From the NCBI GenBank assembly GCA_004296885.1, contig SCVN01000023.1:186001-250000 (forward strand): a DNA stretch of 64,000 bases, in the 5' to 3' direction. The position numbers and the translations under genes were made by a program. Under the pieces are notes generated by a model. That model was not told where the DNA came from and ran no database searches. It saw only the letters and a program-made list of their open reading frames with translations. Positions 7,576-15,902 of the stretch are shown piece by piece; the stretch's first letter is position 1, and each line of letters opens with the position of its first letter. Origin of the DNA: Nitrospirota bacterium (lineage in GTDB: Bacteria > Nitrospirota > Nitrospiria > Nitrospirales > Nitrospiraceae).

Positions 7576-8604
7576 CTAGCGGGTGAGCACGCGGGAGAAA
7601 ATTCGGCCCGCCTCCTCGATCGCCTGGGCGGACACATTCAGGTGGGTGACCGCGCGAAAACTCATCCCCCCGACGCTGTTGATCAGCAGGCCCGCCTGTT
7701 TCAAAGTCCCGAGGATTTCCGAGGAGGAGCGGGAAGGATCGGTGACCTCAAACACCACAATGTTGGTTTCGACGCCCTCTGCGTCGATGGACACGGAGGG
7801 AATCTTCCGGAGCTGCCCGGCCAAGGCCTGGGCATGTGCATGATCGTCTTTCAGCCGGGCGATGTTGTGCTCCAGCGCGTAGAGGCCGGCTGCGGCCAGA
7901 ATGCCGGCCTGCCGCATGCCGCCTCCATACATGCGCCGGAGCGGTCGGAGCTTCGCGACCGTATCGGCATCGGAGACGATGATCGAACCGACCGGCGCTC
8001 CAAGACCCTTGGACAGGCAGAACGAGACGGTCTCGAAATGCCGGGCATAGTCGGCCGCCGGCACGCCGGAAGCCACCACGGCATTGAACAGCCGGGCTCC
8101 ATCCAGATGCATGGGGATGCCGCGCGCAACGGCTATGTCTCTGATCCGCTGGATGGTCGGCAGGGGATAGACTGAACCACCGCCGCTATTGTGGGTGTTT
8201 TCCAGGCAAATAAGTCTGGTCTGGGGATTGTACGGGTCGTTGGGACGGATGGCCGTCAGGACTTGCTCCGGCTCCAGAATGCCGCGCTGTCCGCTCACCC
8301 AATGGAGCTGCACGCCAGCCAGGGCCGCGGCGGCGCCATGTTCGTATTTCACGATATGGGCGCGGCTGTCCACGATCACTTCATCGCCCGGCTGGGTATG
8401 GACCCTGAGGGACAGCTGATTGGCCATGATGCCGGTCGGCACAAAGAGCGCCGCCGCTTTCCCAAGCAAGGCGGCCGCCATCTCCTGCAAACGGTTGACG
8501 GTCGGATCTTCGCCGTAGACGTCGTCGCCGACGGGCGCCGTCGCCATCGCGTCCCGCATGGCTTGGGAGGGCTGCGTCACCGTGTCGCTGCGGAGATCGA
8601 TCAT
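7576..8604 (-). CDS. ltaE: Low-specificity L-threonine aldolase
   Basis: A PLP enzyme that cleaves L-threonine or L-allo-threonine to glycine and acetaldehyde. It has the family opening [12 protein letters not shown] and [14 protein letters not shown], the His-containing ENTHNSGGG, and the PLP-lysine region [14 protein letters not shown] near residue 200. At 342 residues it is full length. Its ATG overlaps the stop of the upstream 414-aa gene (ATGA at 8601-8604), so it is translated by coupling with that gene. Confidence 0.92.
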   Translation of the reverse strand: MIDLRSDTVTQPSQAMRDAMATAPVGDDVYGEDPTVNRLQEMAAALLGKAAALFVPTGIMANQLSLRVHTQPGDEVIVDSRAHIVKYEHGAAAALAGVQLHWVSGQRGILEPEQVLTAIRPNDPYNPQTRLICLENTHNSGGGSVYPLPTIQRIRDIAVARGIPMHLDGARLFNAVVASGVPAADYARHFETVSFCLSKGLGAPVGSIIVSDADTVAKLRPLRRMYGGGMRQAGILAAAGLYALEHNIARLKDDHAHAQALAGQLRKIPSVSIDAEGVETNIVVFEVTDPSRSSSEILGTLKQAGLLINSVGGMSFRAVTHLNVSAQAIEEAGRIFSRVLTR

Positions 8605-9845
8605 GGGGTCTGACCCAGATGGCGCCGGTCTTCAAACTTGTACTGTTGCCGGCTCAGGACTGGGAGGACGGAGAAGATCGGCGTGTTGCAGGGGACCACC
8701 GCACTGTCCGTTCCGGGCAGCAATTGCAGGTGCATGTTCACGAAGTTGAAACTGAGCCCCTCCGTCCAGGCCTGAGTGACCGCCTCGGCATAGGCTTGGA
8801 CCTTTTCGGTGGCATAGGTGCGCGTCAGTAGTCCCGCGCCCCCTTGCAAGCCATACTCGTGCAAGTCCGGCGCGCCCTGGACGAGGAGCGAGACCGATGC
8901 CGCGTCGAACCAGACCTTGAAGTTGCAGACCACCTGGATGTACGGCCCCAAGGCGTTCGTGGCATCCAGGAATGCGCGGGGGAGGCCGATCTCCATGGGC
9001 ACATCCGACGGCAGCGGACGCTCGATCGATCCCAATTCCGTTTCCTTCACCGGAGAAGCGGAGACGAACAACAAGTTCGGATCGTCCAGGGCAATGTCCA
9101 GCACCTGATCGTCGTAGTAGCTGCAAAGCTTCCCCATCCCATAGCGGAGTGGAAAGGAATAACCCATCGTCGCGTACCAGATGCGGAGCGCGGCGTCCAG
9201 CGGTTCGTCCGGCTTGCGGCTGATCTTCAGATCGAAGGGGAGCATCAGATGCAATGCGCTGGTCCGCACGGCCATGAAGGGAGCGCAGGCGCCGGCAAAC
9301 TCCTTGTGGACGGCGGGATTCTCCGGCTCGAACTTGCGGGCTGGGCCGGTGAAGTGCTGAGCGGTCTTGGACTCTTTGGTCAGCTTGTACTTGTTCTGAT
9401 AGTAGGCCGACGCACGCTTTTGGGCTGTGTCCAGAAAGTAATCCGGCAGGTCGGTTTCGACGATGATGCGTTGCTTGTCGAGCGCCGTCGGGGCCTGCGG
9501 CCGATTCGACCGCATCGCTTCGTTGTAGAGGTCCAGCTCGGCAGTCGCCTTCTGGATCTCCTGGGTCAGGTGCTGTGCTAATCCCGGATCGGGGCAGGAG
9601 GTCTGCCGGAGCAGATGCAGGGCCCGTTGAAGGTAGTCGAGCTTGTGGCTGTAACGCTTCGGCTCGGCCGCGAAGGCCTCGGCGGTGGCCATGTAGAGGT
9701 TGAACTGCTCCTCTGGCAGGAGGCCGAGCTGGTCCAGGTCATGGTCCTTGATAAAGGCCATGGCCAGGGGCCCGAACGACTCCTCTTTCCTGATGCAGAG
9801 GGTCATCAGATAGTTGTATCGGGCGCGGGCTTCTTGTGATGTCAT
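8601..9845 (-). CDS. Unknown protein, 414 aa, translationally coupled to threonine aldolase
   Basis: I recognise no family. It has no signal peptide or clear membrane span. The first 130 residues are helical and charged ([34 protein letters not shown]). The remainder looks alpha/beta, with the segments [33 protein letters not shown] and [15 protein letters not shown]. The promoter at 9852-9881 puts the -10 six nt before the ATG with no Shine-Dalgarno, suggesting leaderless translation. Overlap with ltaE implies a shared transcript; a functional link to threonine/glycine metabolism is only inferred. Confidence 0.6.
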   Translation of the reverse strand: MTSQEARARYNYLMTLCIRKEESFGPLAMAFIKDHDLDQLGLLPEEQFNLYMATAEAFAAEPKRYSHKLDYLQRALHLLRQTSCPDPGLAQHLTQEIQKATAELDLYNEAMRSNRPQAPTALDKQRIIVETDLPDYFLDTAQKRASAYYQNKYKLTKESKTAQHFTGPARKFEPENPAVHKEFAGACAPFMAVRTSALHLMLPFDLKISRKPDEPLDAALRIWYATMGYSFPLRYGMGKLCSYYDDQVLDIALDDPNLLFVSASPVKETELGSIERPLPSDVPMEIGLPRAFLDATNALGPYIQVVCNFKVWFDAASVSLLVQGAPDLHEYGLQGGAGLLTRTYATEKVQAYAEAVTQAWTEGLSFNFVNMHLQLLPGTDSAVVPCNTPIFSVLPVLSRQQYKFEDRRHLGQTP

Positions 9846-9851
9846 GTCGGC

Positions 9852-9881
9852 ATTCTAAGGGAATCAGGAGCAGGGGAACAA
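9852..9881 (-). promoter_or_regulatory. Sigma70-like promoter immediately before a start codon
   Basis: On the minus strand TTGTTC (9876-9881), 18 bp, then TAGAAT (9852-9857), followed by six bases and the ATG at 9845. The -35 is weaker than consensus. No ribosome-binding site fits in the gap. Confidence 0.45.
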
Positions 9882-9890
9882 GTGACCGAG

Positions 9891-10087
9891 GCCGGGCGGG
9901 AGGTTTTGTCGTCGTAGACGCCTCCGGGTGCACCCAACTACGCCTTGCGCGCTGGAATCCTGCAAACTCGGCCGGAACGGCCTCAGACAGTGCAGGCTTC
10001 TCCCTTGCCTGCAAAGAGCAAGGACGCGCGCAACGGCTAGTTGTGTCCCGCCCCCTCCGGCGATAGGCGACAAACCTCCCGCCCGGC
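9891..10087. repeat. 197-bp long imperfect palindrome (MITE-like or structured element)
   Basis: The outer arms at 9891-9911 and 10068-10087 are reverse complements with one bulged T (core GGGCGGGAGGTTT). Inside, further matched blocks continue the pairing: CAACTA with TAGTTG and TTGCGCGC with GCGCGCAA. The centre holds two short hairpins (GGCCG-GAA-CGGCC, and TGCAGGC/GCCTGCA). The element occupies most of the 357-bp gene-free stretch between the 414-aa gene and the HsdR-N-like nuclease. A foldback mobile element, an unusual attC-like site or a folded RNA are all possible. Small open frames inside it look fortuitous. Confidence 0.6.
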
Positions 10088-10113
10088 TCACGGAAGCATC
10101 CAAGTTAGGATTA

Positions 10114-10142
10114 TTGACAGTATTAGGAGAGAGGACTATAAG
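10114..10142 (+). promoter_or_regulatory. Sigma70 promoter of the HsdR-N-like gene
   Basis: TTGACA (10114-10119), 17 bp, TATAAG (10137-10142). The predicted start near 10149 gives a leader of about 53 nt containing GGAGG before the ATG. The promoter begins 27 bp after the end of the palindromic element. Confidence 0.6.
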
Positions 10143-10202
10143 CAGGTAACCTGAGTCGAGGGCTGACCTGCACTGGATCTTAACTAAAAGTGGAGGCGGG
10201 TG

Positions 10203-11039
10203 ATGGACAAGGGAGTGAAGAGATCTCTTCAACAGTATGCCCAGGTCTTTCAGGACGGCCGCCAGCGAGGCATCAATGAAGCAGATACGGTCATGTACCT
10301 CACTAAATTTTTCACTGATGTGTTGGGATATGATCTGTTTTCAGAGATTACAAAAGAATTCCAAGTACGAGATCGCTATTGTGATATCGCCGTAAAGATC
10401 GGAGGGCAGGTTAGATTCCTTGTGGAAGCAAAAGCCATGCCCTTACCGCTGGCAGACAGGCATATTGAGCAAGCAGGAAATTATGCGTCACGGTCTGGGA
10501 TTCCATGGGTAGTCCTGACCAATGGCATCTCCTGGAGACTGTACCATTTAACCTTCGATGCGGGTGGAATTGAACATGACCTTGCTTTTGAAGTTGATCT
10601 CGCTCCCGAATCCGACCTTGAAGAGGCGTGGAGATGCTTGCACCTTCTCTCTCGTGAGAGCTTAGTCAGTGAAGGACTGGAAGACTTCTGGGCTCACAAG
10701 AAAACATTAAGCCCCGCGTCACTCGTTAAGGCTCTTTTTACTGAAGAAGTCTTGAATGCTCTCCGGAGAGATTTGCACCGTAAATCAGAGGTGCGCTTGG
10801 AGTTAACCGATGTTGCTGCTTCACTTCGGCGCCTACTTAACCCTGAGGTCCTGACTGAGGATATTAAAATACGCAAGGCCAGAAAAAAGAAAAAGAAAAG
10901 CGCTAAGACAGAGGGTCAAGGAGATGCAGACGGCAATGATCTTCAAGACCCTGAAGAAGAGCTAGCCGATGCAACAGATGAAGGCATGGCTGGCCCTGCA
11001 TCAAATCAGGACGGCCCGCCAGCAGGGAACATTGACTAG
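10203..11039 (+). CDS. Orphan HsdR N-terminal-like (PD-(D/E)XK) nuclease-domain protein
   Basis: 278 residues. The N-terminal half resembles the HSDR_N domain of type I restriction R subunits: FTDVLGYDLFSEITKEF, then RYCDIAVKI and RFLVEAKA, giving the D...ExK residues of a PD-(D/E)XK nuclease, followed by SGIPWVVLTNGISWRLYHL. No helicase motor, HsdM or HsdS lies nearby. The last 60 residues are low complexity: a lysine-rich run (KARKKKKKSAK) and then an acidic Asp/Glu tail. ATG at 10203 is preferred over GTG at 10200 because GGAGG sits 6 nt upstream. The gene is visibly AT-richer than its neighbours, suggesting horizontal transfer. Confidence 0.75.
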   Translation: MDKGVKRSLQQYAQVFQDGRQRGINEADTVMYLTKFFTDVLGYDLFSEITKEFQVRDRYCDIAVKIGGQVRFLVEAKAMPLPLADRHIEQAGNYASRSGIPWVVLTNGISWRLYHLTFDAGGIEHDLAFEVDLAPESDLEEAWRCLHLLSRESLVSEGLEDFWAHKKTLSPASLVKALFTEEVLNALRRDLHRKSEVRLELTDVAASLRRLLNPEVLTEDIKIRKARKKKKKSAKTEGQGDADGNDLQDPEEELADATDEGMAGPASNQDGPPAGNID

Positions 11040-11083
11040 GCGCCTCGCCCTCCCTTCCTTCTCAGCCGAGACATCCCACTCTT

Positions 11084-11113
11084 TTGACTGGCCTGAAAAC
11101 TGCGTGCTATAGT
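11084..11113 (+). promoter_or_regulatory. Sigma70 promoter with extended -10, upstream of the ProA-like gene
   Basis: TTGACT (11084-11089), 18 bp, TATAGT (11108-11113), with TGC directly before the -10. The leader of about 33 nt contains CACGAGG before the ATG at 11153, supporting that start over the longer open frame. Confidence 0.6.
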
Positions 11114-11152
11114 CCCGCCACGGTCAGGCACTTCACGTTTCACGAGGACACC

Positions 11153-12520
11153 ATGGTTGAAGTTCCGGTCAAGATGTATGTGGCGGCCCTCGCCAAAAAA
11201 GCGAAAGAGGCGGCGCGGGCGATGGCGCTCGTATCCGGTTCCGTCAAGACCAAGGCCTTGTTAGCCATGGCCGACCGCTTGGAGGCGGAAGAAGAAGCTA
11301 TTTTTGAAGACAACCGGCTGGATGCGGAAGCGGTGGGCAAGAGCCTGACCGGTGACACCAACCGGGACACGGTGAAAGAAGCCGTGGATCGGGTCCGCTT
11401 TGCGGAGGATGCCGTCAAGGAGATGGCCAAGACCTTGCGCCAGGTCGCGGATATGCCTGACCCGGTCGGAGAGATGACCAAGCTTTGGCGCCAACCCAAC
11501 GGAATGCAGGTCAGCCGCATGCGCGTGCCGTTGGGCGTCATCGGGATCATTTCCGACGGAGGGCCGCCGGTCACGACCGAGTGCATCGCGCTCTGCTTGA
11601 AGGCGGGCAACGTCAGCCTGGTGCGCGGAGGCCCGGAATGGGCCAAGTCCGGCGCCCGGGTGGCGACCATCCTGCGCGAGGCGGCGGAGGCGGCCGGTGT
11701 GTCGGCCGGGGGCATCACCTTCGTGGAACGCAACGAAAAAGACGCGGCGCTGGAGCTGCTCCGGCTCAACAAGCATCTGGACGCGATCCTCCCTCGGGGC
11801 GGGGCCGGCTTGCGCAGGACGGTCATCGAGCAGACCCGTCTACCGGTGCTGGGTCAGGACGTGGGCGTAAGCCATGTCTATATCGACGGGGATGCGGACC
11901 TGCCGCTAGCCCAGAACATCGTGGTGAACTCCAAGGCGCAGCAGCCGACCGCACCCAACGCCGTGGACTGCGTGCTGGTCCACCAAGCCGTGGCTCGGTC
12001 GCTCTTGTCCGCCCTGATTCGGCGCTTGCTGGACGAGTTTCGAGTGGAAGTGCGGGGCTGCCCTAAGACGATCGCCATGACCGGGTCTTTCGCCTTGCCC
12101 GGTTATATGAATCTCATCGCCGCCACGGACGACGACTGGGGAAAACAATTTCTGTCCAAGACGTTGGCGCTCAAGGTCGTGACGGATATGGACGATGCCT
12201 TGGCCCACATCGCGCAATATGGTCCCGGCCATACGGATACGATCGTGACCCGCGACTATACCTCGGCGATGCGCTTTATCCGCGAGGTGGATGCGAGCGC
12301 GGTCCTGGTGAACGCCTCCACGCGACTGCACGACGGGCAGGAGTTCGGATTGGGCGGGGGGCTGGGCGTCAATACCACCAAGCTGCCGGCGCGCGGGCCC
12401 GTGTCGTTGGACGAACTCACGTGCCAGAAATATGTGGTCATGGGCACAGGCCAACTCCGTCACCCCCATCCGGTGCCGGTGACCTATGAAGACGCGATCA
12501 TGTTGAAACGGCCCTCGTAA
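11153..12520 (+). CDS. proA: ProA-family (gamma-glutamyl phosphate reductase) homologue lacking the catalytic cysteine
   Basis: Canonical ProA makes glutamate 5-semialdehyde for proline synthesis. This 455-residue protein aligns with ProA along its length: MRVPLGVIGI, LPRGGAGLRR, HVYIDGDADL, LVNASTRLHDGQEFGLG and ARGPVSLDELT. However, the nucleophile motif QRPS(V/T)CN of the family reads QQPTAPN here, with Pro268 where the catalytic Cys should be; the nearest cysteine is Cys273. The YESRPNVT segment is also changed to SDGGPPVT. The protein is about 35 residues longer than usual. No proB is adjacent. It may be inactive as a reductase or have another role; a second, canonical ProA would be expected elsewhere in the genome. 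Confidence 0.8.
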   Translation: MVEVPVKMYVAALAKKAKEAARAMALVSGSVKTKALLAMADRLEAEEEAIFEDNRLDAEAVGKSLTGDTNRDTVKEAVDRVRFAEDAVKEMAKTLRQVADMPDPVGEMTKLWRQPNGMQVSRMRVPLGVIGIISDGGPPVTTECIALCLKAGNVSLVRGGPEWAKSGARVATILREAAEAAGVSAGGITFVERNEKDAALELLRLNKHLDAILPRGGAGLRRTVIEQTRLPVLGQDVGVSHVYIDGDADLPLAQNIVVNSKAQQPTAPNAVDCVLVHQAVARSLLSALIRRLLDEFRVEVRGCPKTIAMTGSFALPGYMNLIAATDDDWGKQFLSKTLALKVVTDMDDALAHIAQYGPGHTDTIVTRDYTSAMRFIREVDASAVLVNASTRLHDGQEFGLGGGLGVNTTKLPARGPVSLDELTCQKYVVMGTGQLRHPHPVPVTYEDAIMLKRPS

Positions 12521-12522
12521 GA

Positions 12523-12606
12523 AGCTGTCAGCGATCAGCAGTCAGCTTTTTCGAAATGAGCCCCGACAAACGCCTCATCATAAGCTGATAGCTGAAGGCT
12601 GATTGC
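12523..12606. repeat. Inverted short-period (about 7 bp) degenerate repeat
   Basis: The left arm (12523-12548, CTGTCAGCGATCAGCAGTCA) and right arm (12581-12606, AAGCTGATAGCTGAAGGCTG) are built from GCTGAnn-like units and are roughly complementary, so the stretch can fold into a hairpin. It follows the ProA-like gene and may end its transcript. Related units recur at 21460-21526. Confidence 0.45.
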
Positions 12607-12618
12607 TCTCCCGTCACC

Positions 12619-13884
12619 ATGACCGGCCCAGACCTCCACTCTCTGCAAACCGGACTCGCCGAGCACCTTGCCTGGTGGGGATTGCGGCATGTCGAGTCCG
12701 ACCGAGTCTACTTCGAGTGGCAGCAGGAGACTCTGTCGCCGGGCCAGCTGACATCGCTCCATCGGGCAGTGGAAGCCAAACAGGCCCAGCCCCAGCGAGC
12801 CGATCTGGAAACGGCGTTTTACGATCTGGCGGCCGATCCGTCTATCCTGCCGGTCCTGTACAGCCAACGCTATGAACTGTATCAAACCGTCGGCCCGCTG
12901 ATCGCCGCCCTGTTGTCCGCCGAAGGTCCGGCGCAGGGGACGGTCCTGGATTTCGGCTGCGGGGTCGGGGTGCTGACGACCTTCTACGCCAAGGTCTTTC
13001 CGAGCCTGATGATCGTGGGGCTCGATCGCTCCGTCGCCTCGGTCAAGGCCGCGCAAGAGCGGGCCCAGGCCTTGGGACTCACGAACGTCCGATTTGAATC
13101 CCTGGATATCGAACGGGCACCAGTTCCCGGCCCCTTCGATGTGATCCTTTCGGTTCATGCTCTCTTACAAGCCGAGGGGGAGCCGGGCCTGCCGAGCCGG
13201 GATTGGACGACATTCGAACGTCCGCCTGGGACAGGTCCCCAAGAGGCGTTTGAACAGCGCACCGGATTGGGGCTCAGGCTCGACCGGCTCTGTGCCGTCC
13301 TGGCTCAGGAGGGGCTGCTCATTGCTTTTGAGAAGACCCGCGAATTGGCGAGGCGGGTTCCCTTCCAGCGCGCCCTCGCCGCCCGCGGCCTGATCCTGGC
13401 CAAGCCTCCGCTGCCGCTGCGGTATCGGATCATCGAAGAGGTCTCGGACGACGGGCCCTTATATGTGACGGGCCGGGGAGGGGCATCGGGCGAGGGCCAT
13501 CCCGGAAACGAAGCCCAGCCCTGGGATGAAACCCCGGAAGAGCGGGGAGAAGCCATTGCGTCCGTTACAGAGTTGCTCGCGCAGGTGCGGGCCTCAGCCA
13601 CCAGGGCTCCAGCCACCTCCCAGGCCCCCCTCTATGAAAATCACGAGGCTTCGGCTGAGTCGGTCTGGCTGGGTCTGCCGGACCGCCTGATCCGCCGCGA
13701 ACAGACCTTTACGGCCCCCACCGGCGCTCAGGTTCACGTCGAACTCGGCGAGTCAGACGGACTCAGGTACCTCTACCAAGCCACGACCCTTGACCACCGC
13801 CAATTGGTCCTGGTCGAGCCGGCTCGGGCGGCCCTGCTGGAGGCCTACTATGCAGAACTGCTTCCCCAACAGCCAGACATGTAA
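12619..13884 (+). CDS. Class I SAM-dependent methyltransferase, 421 aa
   Basis: The SAM-binding motif I is VLDFGCGVGVLTTFYA near residue 112, followed by IVGLDRS (motif II acidic residue) and FDVILSVHALLQ (motif IV). The N-terminal 100 residues and the C-terminal 170 are not recognisable; the C-terminus may be a substrate domain. The substrate is unknown. It begins 98 nt after the ProA-like gene and precedes the B12 radical SAM pair by 108 nt, where a separate promoter exists. Confidence 0.75.
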   Translation: MTGPDLHSLQTGLAEHLAWWGLRHVESDRVYFEWQQETLSPGQLTSLHRAVEAKQAQPQRADLETAFYDLAADPSILPVLYSQRYELYQTVGPLIAALLSAEGPAQGTVLDFGCGVGVLTTFYAKVFPSLMIVGLDRSVASVKAAQERAQALGLTNVRFESLDIERAPVPGPFDVILSVHALLQAEGEPGLPSRDWTTFERPPGTGPQEAFEQRTGLGLRLDRLCAVLAQEGLLIAFEKTRELARRVPFQRALAARGLILAKPPLPLRYRIIEEVSDDGPLYVTGRGGASGEGHPGNEAQPWDETPEERGEAIASVTELLAQVRASATRAPATSQAPLYENHEASAESVWLGLPDRLIRREQTFTAPTGAQVHVELGESDGLRYLYQATTLDHRQLVLVEPARAALLEAYYAELLPQQPDM

Positions 13885-13930
13885 CCCTAGGAGCCGCCTT
13901 CTCAGTGCAAGTCCATGAAAATCAAAGGCC

Positions 13931-13960
13931 TTGACCAGGGGCGCGTGCACCGCCTAGAAT
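13931..13960 (+). promoter_or_regulatory. Sigma70-like promoter upstream of the tandem radical SAM genes
   Basis: TTGACC (13931-13936), 18 bp, TAGAAT (13955-13960). Transcription would begin near 13967, about 26 nt before the first radical SAM ATG. Confidence 0.5.
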
Positions 13961-13992
13961 GACCCAACATTCCGGGCTGGGGACTCTCTCCC

Positions 13993-15900
13993 ATGCGCGT
14001 GCAATACTCCAAGGGGACGCAAGCCTCCGAGGAATTGATACAACTTCATCGGCGAACCTCCGAGGAGGCAGCCGGCGGGCGAAAGGTCAAAGTACTGTTG
14101 ATCTTTCCGCCTGATTGGTATCCCTCCGAGCCCTACCTCAGCTTGCCCACGCTCACGTCCGTGCTCCGTGCCGCCGGCCATACCGTCGTCCAGAAAGACG
14201 TCAATCTGGAAATGTACGACTGGTACTTCAGCGAGGACTTCCTCAAGAAGGTGCTGCGGCGGGTGCCCCAGCAGTTGGACCGGCTGAGAAAGCTCGCCAA
14301 GAAGCGCGCCCTGGAAGAATGGGAACGGGACCTGCAACTGGCCCTCTGCGACCTCACGCGGGAACGGATCGCCGAGCTGGCCCGCAAGGCCGAAGAGGCC
14401 AAACGCATCGTCCGCAGCCAGGACTTCTACGACATCGACAAGCTCGAATGGGCCGTCAATACGTTTCGCGAGGTTACCGCGGCCATTTCGCTCGTCTATG
14501 CGCCGGCCCGCATCTGCATGCCGCCGATGGAGACCGATCTCTCTTATAAAGTCTACGTTTCGTCCGAGATCATGGACGCCGTGCAGGATCAGCAGGTCAA
14601 CGTCTATCGCGACGTATTCGAGCACCTGGTCAAACCGGCGATCGAGGCCGAACGGCCGGACGTGATCGGCATCTCGATCGTGCTCCAGCAGCAGCTCTTC
14701 TCCAGCATGACCTTCTGCGCCCTCATCAAGCAGCATTTCCCCGACATCCACGTCACGATCGGCGGCAACACGGTGACGCGCTTGCGCGACCTGCTGCCCC
14801 AGTCGCCGCTCTTCGCCTATTTCGACAGCGCGGTCTTTTATGAAGGGGAAACGGCGTTCCTGCAACTGGTCGAATCGGTGGGGGCGGGGCGCAGCCTGGA
14901 CGGCGTCCCCAATGTGCTCTACCGCGATGCATCCGGGGTGCACACCTCGACGCTGACCTACTCGGAAGACATGGAGGCATTGCCGCCGCCGGATTTCGAT
15001 GGCCTGCCGCTGGACAAGTACTTTCTGCCGGACAAGATTCTGCCCTATTTGGCGACGCGCGGCTGCTATTGGGGCCGCTGCGAGTTCTGCGACCACGGCG
15101 AGGGCTACACGGCCGGCTACCGGACGAAGAAGATTCAGCAGATTCTGGACGAGGTGCAGCAGTTACGCGACAAGCACCGGGTCCGGCATTTCCACTTTAC
15201 CGACGAATCCTATCCGCCGGCCCTGTTCCGCAAGCTCTGTCGCGGGCTGATCGAGCGCCGCATGGACATCGCTTGGACGACCCACATGCGCTACGAGAAA
15301 AGCCTGCTCGACGAACCGGTGTGGGAGGACGCCAAGCGGGCGGGACTCAAGTACCTGCACGTGGGCTACGAGTCGGGCAACGAGCGGGTGCTCAAGCTGA
15401 TGGACAAGGCGACGACGACGGACGTGATCACGCGCAGCCTCCAACTGTCGGCCAAGGCGGGCATCTGGAATCACGCGATGGGCTTTTTCGGATTTCCCGG
15501 TGAGACCCGCGAGGAAGCGCTGGACTCCATCCGGTTCCTGGCCAAGAACAAGGACATCGTCCATTCCGTCGGCTTCGGCACGTTCGATCTCAGCCGCCAC
15601 ACGCCGGTGGCCAAGAATCCCGAAAAGTGGGGCGTGACACCCTATGTCAACCCCGAGTGGGACCTGGCGCTGGACTACTATTACACGGTCAAGCAGGGGC
15701 TCAGCATCGAGGAAGCGGAGCAGGTCTTCGAGGAGTTCGAGCGGAACCATCCGTCCAACTGGGACCTGCGGATTTTCATTCGGGAGTATATTTTCCTCTA
15801 CGTCGCCCGGTTCGGCTTGAGCACATTGCCGGCGCTCCAATTCGACGCGGCGAAGGCCGGCTCCGGATCGCCCCCGTCGCTGGAAGCGAAAGTCTGTTGA
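13993..15900 (+). CDS. B12-binding-type radical SAM protein, copy 1
   Basis: 635 residues. The N-terminal region (about 35-270) resembles a cobalamin-binding Rossmann domain (VKVLLIFPPDWYPSEPYLSL; RPDVIGISIVLQQQ; HVTIGGNTVTRL) but lacks the DxHxxG motif, as in many B12 radical SAM enzymes. The radical SAM core carries Cys358, Cys363 and Cys366 in RGCYWGRCEFC, a CX4CX2C spacing. Later segments HVGYESGNERVL and GFFGFPGETREEAL are typical of this superfamily. The protein is cytosolic. The substrate is unknown; radical methylation or ring rearrangement are the usual activities. It is paralogous to the next gene and separated from it by two bases. Confidence 0.85.
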   Translation: MRVQYSKGTQASEELIQLHRRTSEEAAGGRKVKVLLIFPPDWYPSEPYLSLPTLTSVLRAAGHTVVQKDVNLEMYDWYFSEDFLKKVLRRVPQQLDRLRKLAKKRALEEWERDLQLALCDLTRERIAELARKAEEAKRIVRSQDFYDIDKLEWAVNTFREVTAAISLVYAPARICMPPMETDLSYKVYVSSEIMDAVQDQQVNVYRDVFEHLVKPAIEAERPDVIGISIVLQQQLFSSMTFCALIKQHFPDIHVTIGGNTVTRLRDLLPQSPLFAYFDSAVFYEGETAFLQLVESVGAGRSLDGVPNVLYRDASGVHTSTLTYSEDMEALPPPDFDGLPLDKYFLPDKILPYLATRGCYWGRCEFCDHGEGYTAGYRTKKIQQILDEVQQLRDKHRVRHFHFTDESYPPALFRKLCRGLIERRMDIAWTTHMRYEKSLLDEPVWEDAKRAGLKYLHVGYESGNERVLKLMDKATTTDVITRSLQLSAKAGIWNHAMGFFGFPGETREEALDSIRFLAKNKDIVHSVGFGTFDLSRHTPVAKNPEKWGVTPYVNPEWDLALDYYYTVKQGLSIEEAEQVFEEFERNHPSNWDLRIFIREYIFLYVARFGLSTLPALQFDAAKAGSGSPPSLEAKVC

Positions 15901-15902
15901 GC

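Noticed and set aside
9891-10087. Integron attC site
   Set aside because: ACCCAAC fits an R''-type core on the left, but the right-hand GTTGTGT does not fit GTTRRRY, the outer stems extend beyond the usual limits and no integron integrase is seen. Kept only as an alternative.
9928-10149. Short open frames within the 197-bp palindrome
   Set aside because: They lack ribosome-binding sites and their sequence is dictated by the inverted repeat.
13954-15096. 380-codon antisense open frame opposite the first radical SAM gene
   Set aside because: Same composition artefact; the plus-strand product is clearly the real one and paralogous to its neighbour.
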